A program made the position numbers and the translations under genes. This document shows, piece after piece, positions 40,019-41,668 of a stretch of 41,668 bases of DNA (the first letter of the stretch is position 1; each line of letters starts with the position of its first letter). The notes beneath the pieces were generated by a model. The model had not been told where the DNA came from. It made no database searches and worked only from the letters and a program-made list of their open reading frames with translations. The DNA is from Ruminococcus sp. (GTDB taxonomy: Bacteria; Bacillota; Clostridia; Oscillospirales; Acutalibacteraceae), in contig SFIQ01000018.1 of the NCBI GenBank assembly GCA_004555265.1, positions 1 through 41,668 of the forward strand, in the 5' to 3' direction.

Positions 40019-40046
40019 TTGCAAAATCTTGGTTTTATGATACAAT
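40019..40046 (+). promoter_or_regulatory. Promoter of the DUF3048 lipoprotein gene
   Basis: TTGCAA (40,019-40,024) and TACAAT (40,041-40,046), 16-base spacer, preceded by an extended ATGA. Transcription would start near 40,053. Confidence 0.6.
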
Positions 40047-40087
40047 AAAAACAGAAATTTTTTTGTGTGAAAATGAAGGAGTTCCCT

Positions 40088-41155
40088 ATGCGCAAAGGCT
40101 TTATCAAACGATTTTTTTCCGTGCTGTTGAGCGCGGCTTTGGTTACGCTTCTGTTTGCCGCGTGCGGCAAAACCGAAGCACCGCCGGAAACCGTACCGAC
40201 TGTGCCCGAAACCACGACCGAAGCGGCAAATCCCAATGTTAATCCCTTAACCGGGCTTTCCGTGCGGGCAGAAGCGCTCGGCAAACGCCCCGTGGCGGTG
40301 ATGGTGGAAAATTCTCCTGCGGCACGCCCGCAGTGGGGGTTAAGTTCACCCGATGTGGTGATTGAAGGACTTGCCGAGGGTGGCATTACCCGTATGCTGT
40401 GGCTGTATGCCGACGCGGCGGATATACCGAAGGTCGGTCCGACGCGCAGTGCACGCCACGATTATGTGGAGCTTGCCGAGGGGTTTGATGCGGTGTATGT
40501 TCATTTCGGCGGCAGTGTGTATGCCTATGATACGCTCCAAAAGGACGGCGTAGACGACATTGACGGCACCAAGGCAGACGGCAAATATTTTGCACGCGAC
40601 AAATCTCGGAATGTCGCGGTGGAGCATACCGCCTATACCACGGGCGAGAATATGCAAAAGGCAATTACCGAAAAGGGCTTGCGCACAGATATAAAAGAGG
40701 CAAACGCCTATCCGTTCACCTTTGCCACGGAAAAACGGACGCTTTCGGGTGGATCTTGCCAAAGCGTGCTGGCGGTTTTCTCAAACAGTTACAAACATAC
40801 CTTCAAATACAACGCCGAAGACGGGCTGTATTACAACTATATGAACAGTTCGGAAATGAAAGACGCGAACGGCGAAACGATGAAGGTCGCCAATGTGCTG
40901 ATTTTATATACGAATATCAGCAACGTTGCAGGATCCGACAAAGGGCATGTGGATTGGGATTTGAGCGGCGGTAACGGCGTGTATATCTCGAACGGTACAT
41001 ATCAAAACATTACATGGTCAAAAGGTACGGCTTCCACCCCGACCGCGCCGCTGAAACTGACGGACGAAAGCGGCAATGCGTTGCAGCTCAATACAGGGAA
41101 AATGTGGATCGGCTTTGTGCCCGCATCAAACAGCAGTGCAACCGTAATCGCATAA
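40088..41155 (+). CDS. DUF3048 (YerB-like) lipoprotein
   Basis: The 355-residue precursor has a signal peptide with lipobox FAAC (Cys26), a Thr/Pro/Glu linker, then the DUF3048 domain. The domain opens with NPLTGLSV, RPVAVMVENSPAARPQWGL and DVVIEGLAEGGITRMLWLYAD, continues with GPTRSARHDYVELAEGFDA, and has a C-terminal strand-rich part ending QLNTGKMWIGFVP. YerB-type proteins are exported and membrane-anchored; B. subtilis YerB sits by envelope genes and its role is unknown. ATG 40,088 has AAGGAG six bases upstream; a frame from 40,067 lacks this. It is monocistronic with a strong terminator. Confidence 0.9.
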   Translation: MRKGFIKRFFSVLLSAALVTLLFAACGKTEAPPETVPTVPETTTEAANPNVNPLTGLSVRAEALGKRPVAVMVENSPAARPQWGLSSPDVVIEGLAEGGITRMLWLYADAADIPKVGPTRSARHDYVELAEGFDAVYVHFGGSVYAYDTLQKDGVDDIDGTKADGKYFARDKSRNVAVEHTAYTTGENMQKAITEKGLRTDIKEANAYPFTFATEKRTLSGGSCQSVLAVFSNSYKHTFKYNAEDGLYYNYMNSSEMKDANGETMKVANVLILYTNISNVAGSDKGHVDWDLSGGNGVYISNGTYQNITWSKGTASTPTAPLKLTDESGNALQLNTGKMWIGFVPASNSSATVIA

Positions 41156-41192
41156 ATGTGTTTTTATATCGGTGTTTTCCGAAAAAGAAAGG

Positions 41193-41226
41193 CGCGTGTG
41201 TAAAGAATTTACACACGCGTTTTTCT
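41193..41226 (+). terminator. Terminator of the DUF3048 gene
   Basis: CGCGTGTGTAAA (41,193-41,204) pairs perfectly with TTTACACACGCG (41,208-41,219) around GAA, followed by TTTTTC. Confidence 0.85.
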
Positions 41227-41243
41227 TCTGCCGTTTTTCAACA

Positions 41244-41668
41244 AATTGGGGGGGTTGTGGGGGTGTTTTTGGAACGAACAAATACAGGATTAGGGTAGGG
41301 CGGGGGCTTGCTCCCGCCGTTAATTTGCATCGAACCCCGCGGCGGGGGCAAGCCCCCGCCCTACCATAGAAATTCAATTTCGTGCGTAGGGAACGGTCTT
41401 GACCGTTCCGTAAAATTATATCAAATTACGCGGGCGAACACAGTTCGCCCCCACGAGTAGGGAACAACCTCCGTGTTGTTCCGCAAAATTACATCAAAAT
41501 CGACGGGCGGGCGTGGAAACCCGCCCCTACAAACGGGGCGCCGAGTCGTCGCCCCCTACGCTCGCATTACATTTTTATTTTTCAATCGGAACGGTCAAGA
41601 CCGTTCCCTACAATTTTTCATTATTCATTTTTCATTATTCATCCATTTTCGGGTCGTCGAGTTACGGC
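41244..41668. repeat. Palindromic repeat mosaic, block 5
   Basis: Order: a G-rich lead (AAATTGGGGGGGTTGTGGG, 41,244 on), an inverted GGGCGGGGGC pair (41,294-41,365), GTAGGGAACGGTC, reversed CGAACACAGTTCG, reversed AACAACCTCCGTG, then a reversed composite at 41,487-41,611 that matches 2,994-3,118. It ends with ATTATTCATTTTTCATTATT, the reverse of the AATGAATAATG module seen near 18,840. The block runs off the right edge. Confidence 0.85.

Noticed and set aside
41126..41377. Open frames at the right end, both strands
   Set aside because: Same repeat-derived peptides as in other blocks, with no ribosome site and overlapping the DUF3048 terminator.
1..41668. tRNA or rRNA genes
   Set aside because: Looked for tRNA arm patterns and rRNA-like sequence in gene-free spaces; nothing convincing was seen by eye.

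Overview
The window looks like a chromosomal contig from an uncultured, gut-type Clostridia (Oscillospirales/Ruminococcaceae-like). This rests on the clostridial glycogen operon layout (glgB-glgC-glgD-glgA), Gram-positive style Shine-Dalgarno sites (AGGAGG type), -35/-10 promoters, many lipobox lipoproteins, DegV, UPF0145 and DUF1836 proteins, and intergenic spaces filled with GC-rich palindromic repeats. Core genes are moderately GC-rich. Two stretches (about 1-2,950 and 21,780-24,530) are clearly AT-rich and look acquired.

Layout. (1) 1-2,950: an AT-rich island with the end of a truncated gene, a degenerate PolC-type PHP-domain protein, a uracil-DNA-glycosylase-like protein, a 64-residue protein and a DnaB-like RecA-fold fragment without a P-loop. 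(2) 3,600-9,760: a lipoprotein, then a divergent cluster of an FGGY sugar kinase plus TetR regulator facing a class III aminotransferase and a tandem class II aldolase. This is probably one carbohydrate-derivative pathway. (3) 10,720-17,150: cell-envelope and housekeeping genes on the minus strand (foldase-like lipoprotein, DegV, a membrane protein, a repeat lipoprotein, UPF0145, a DUF1836 regulator, an orphan HATPase protein). (4) 17,384-18,421: gap (GAPDH) with its own promoter and an inverted repeat over it. (5) 19,458-21,564: a YdcF-like membrane protein and a BNR/sialidase-like protein. (6) 21,620-24,660: five small AT-rich genes on one strand, separated by directly repeated about 185-bp elements that still encode the C-terminal tail of a putative Y1/RAYT-type transposase. 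(7) 24,755-31,133: cytoplasmic GH35 beta-galactosidase, VanY-type carboxypeptidase, membrane-embedded M28 peptidase, lipoprotein and L,D-transpeptidase. (8) 31,860-38,125: glycogen synthesis operon with an extra zinc-ribbon membrane protein. (9) 38,275-41,155: phd-doc toxin-antitoxin operon with an overlapping GNAT acetyltransferase, a PAP2 phosphatase and a DUF3048 lipoprotein.

How the parts work together. Glycogen genes would turn glucose-1-phosphate into branched glucan through GlgC (with its GlgD partner), GlgA and GlgB. GAPDH, the sugar kinase/aldolase cluster, GH35 and the sialidase-like protein are sugar-handling functions. VanY and the L,D-transpeptidase remodel peptidoglycan.

The most distinctive features are the repeats. 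One class is a mosaic of interchangeable palindromes that mostly begin with GTAGGG and fill nearly every long intergenic space. The other is the transposase-derived element between the small-gene cassettes, which in several places supplies the stop codon, start codon or a leader peptide of its neighbour. No rRNA, tRNA or CRISPR array was seen.
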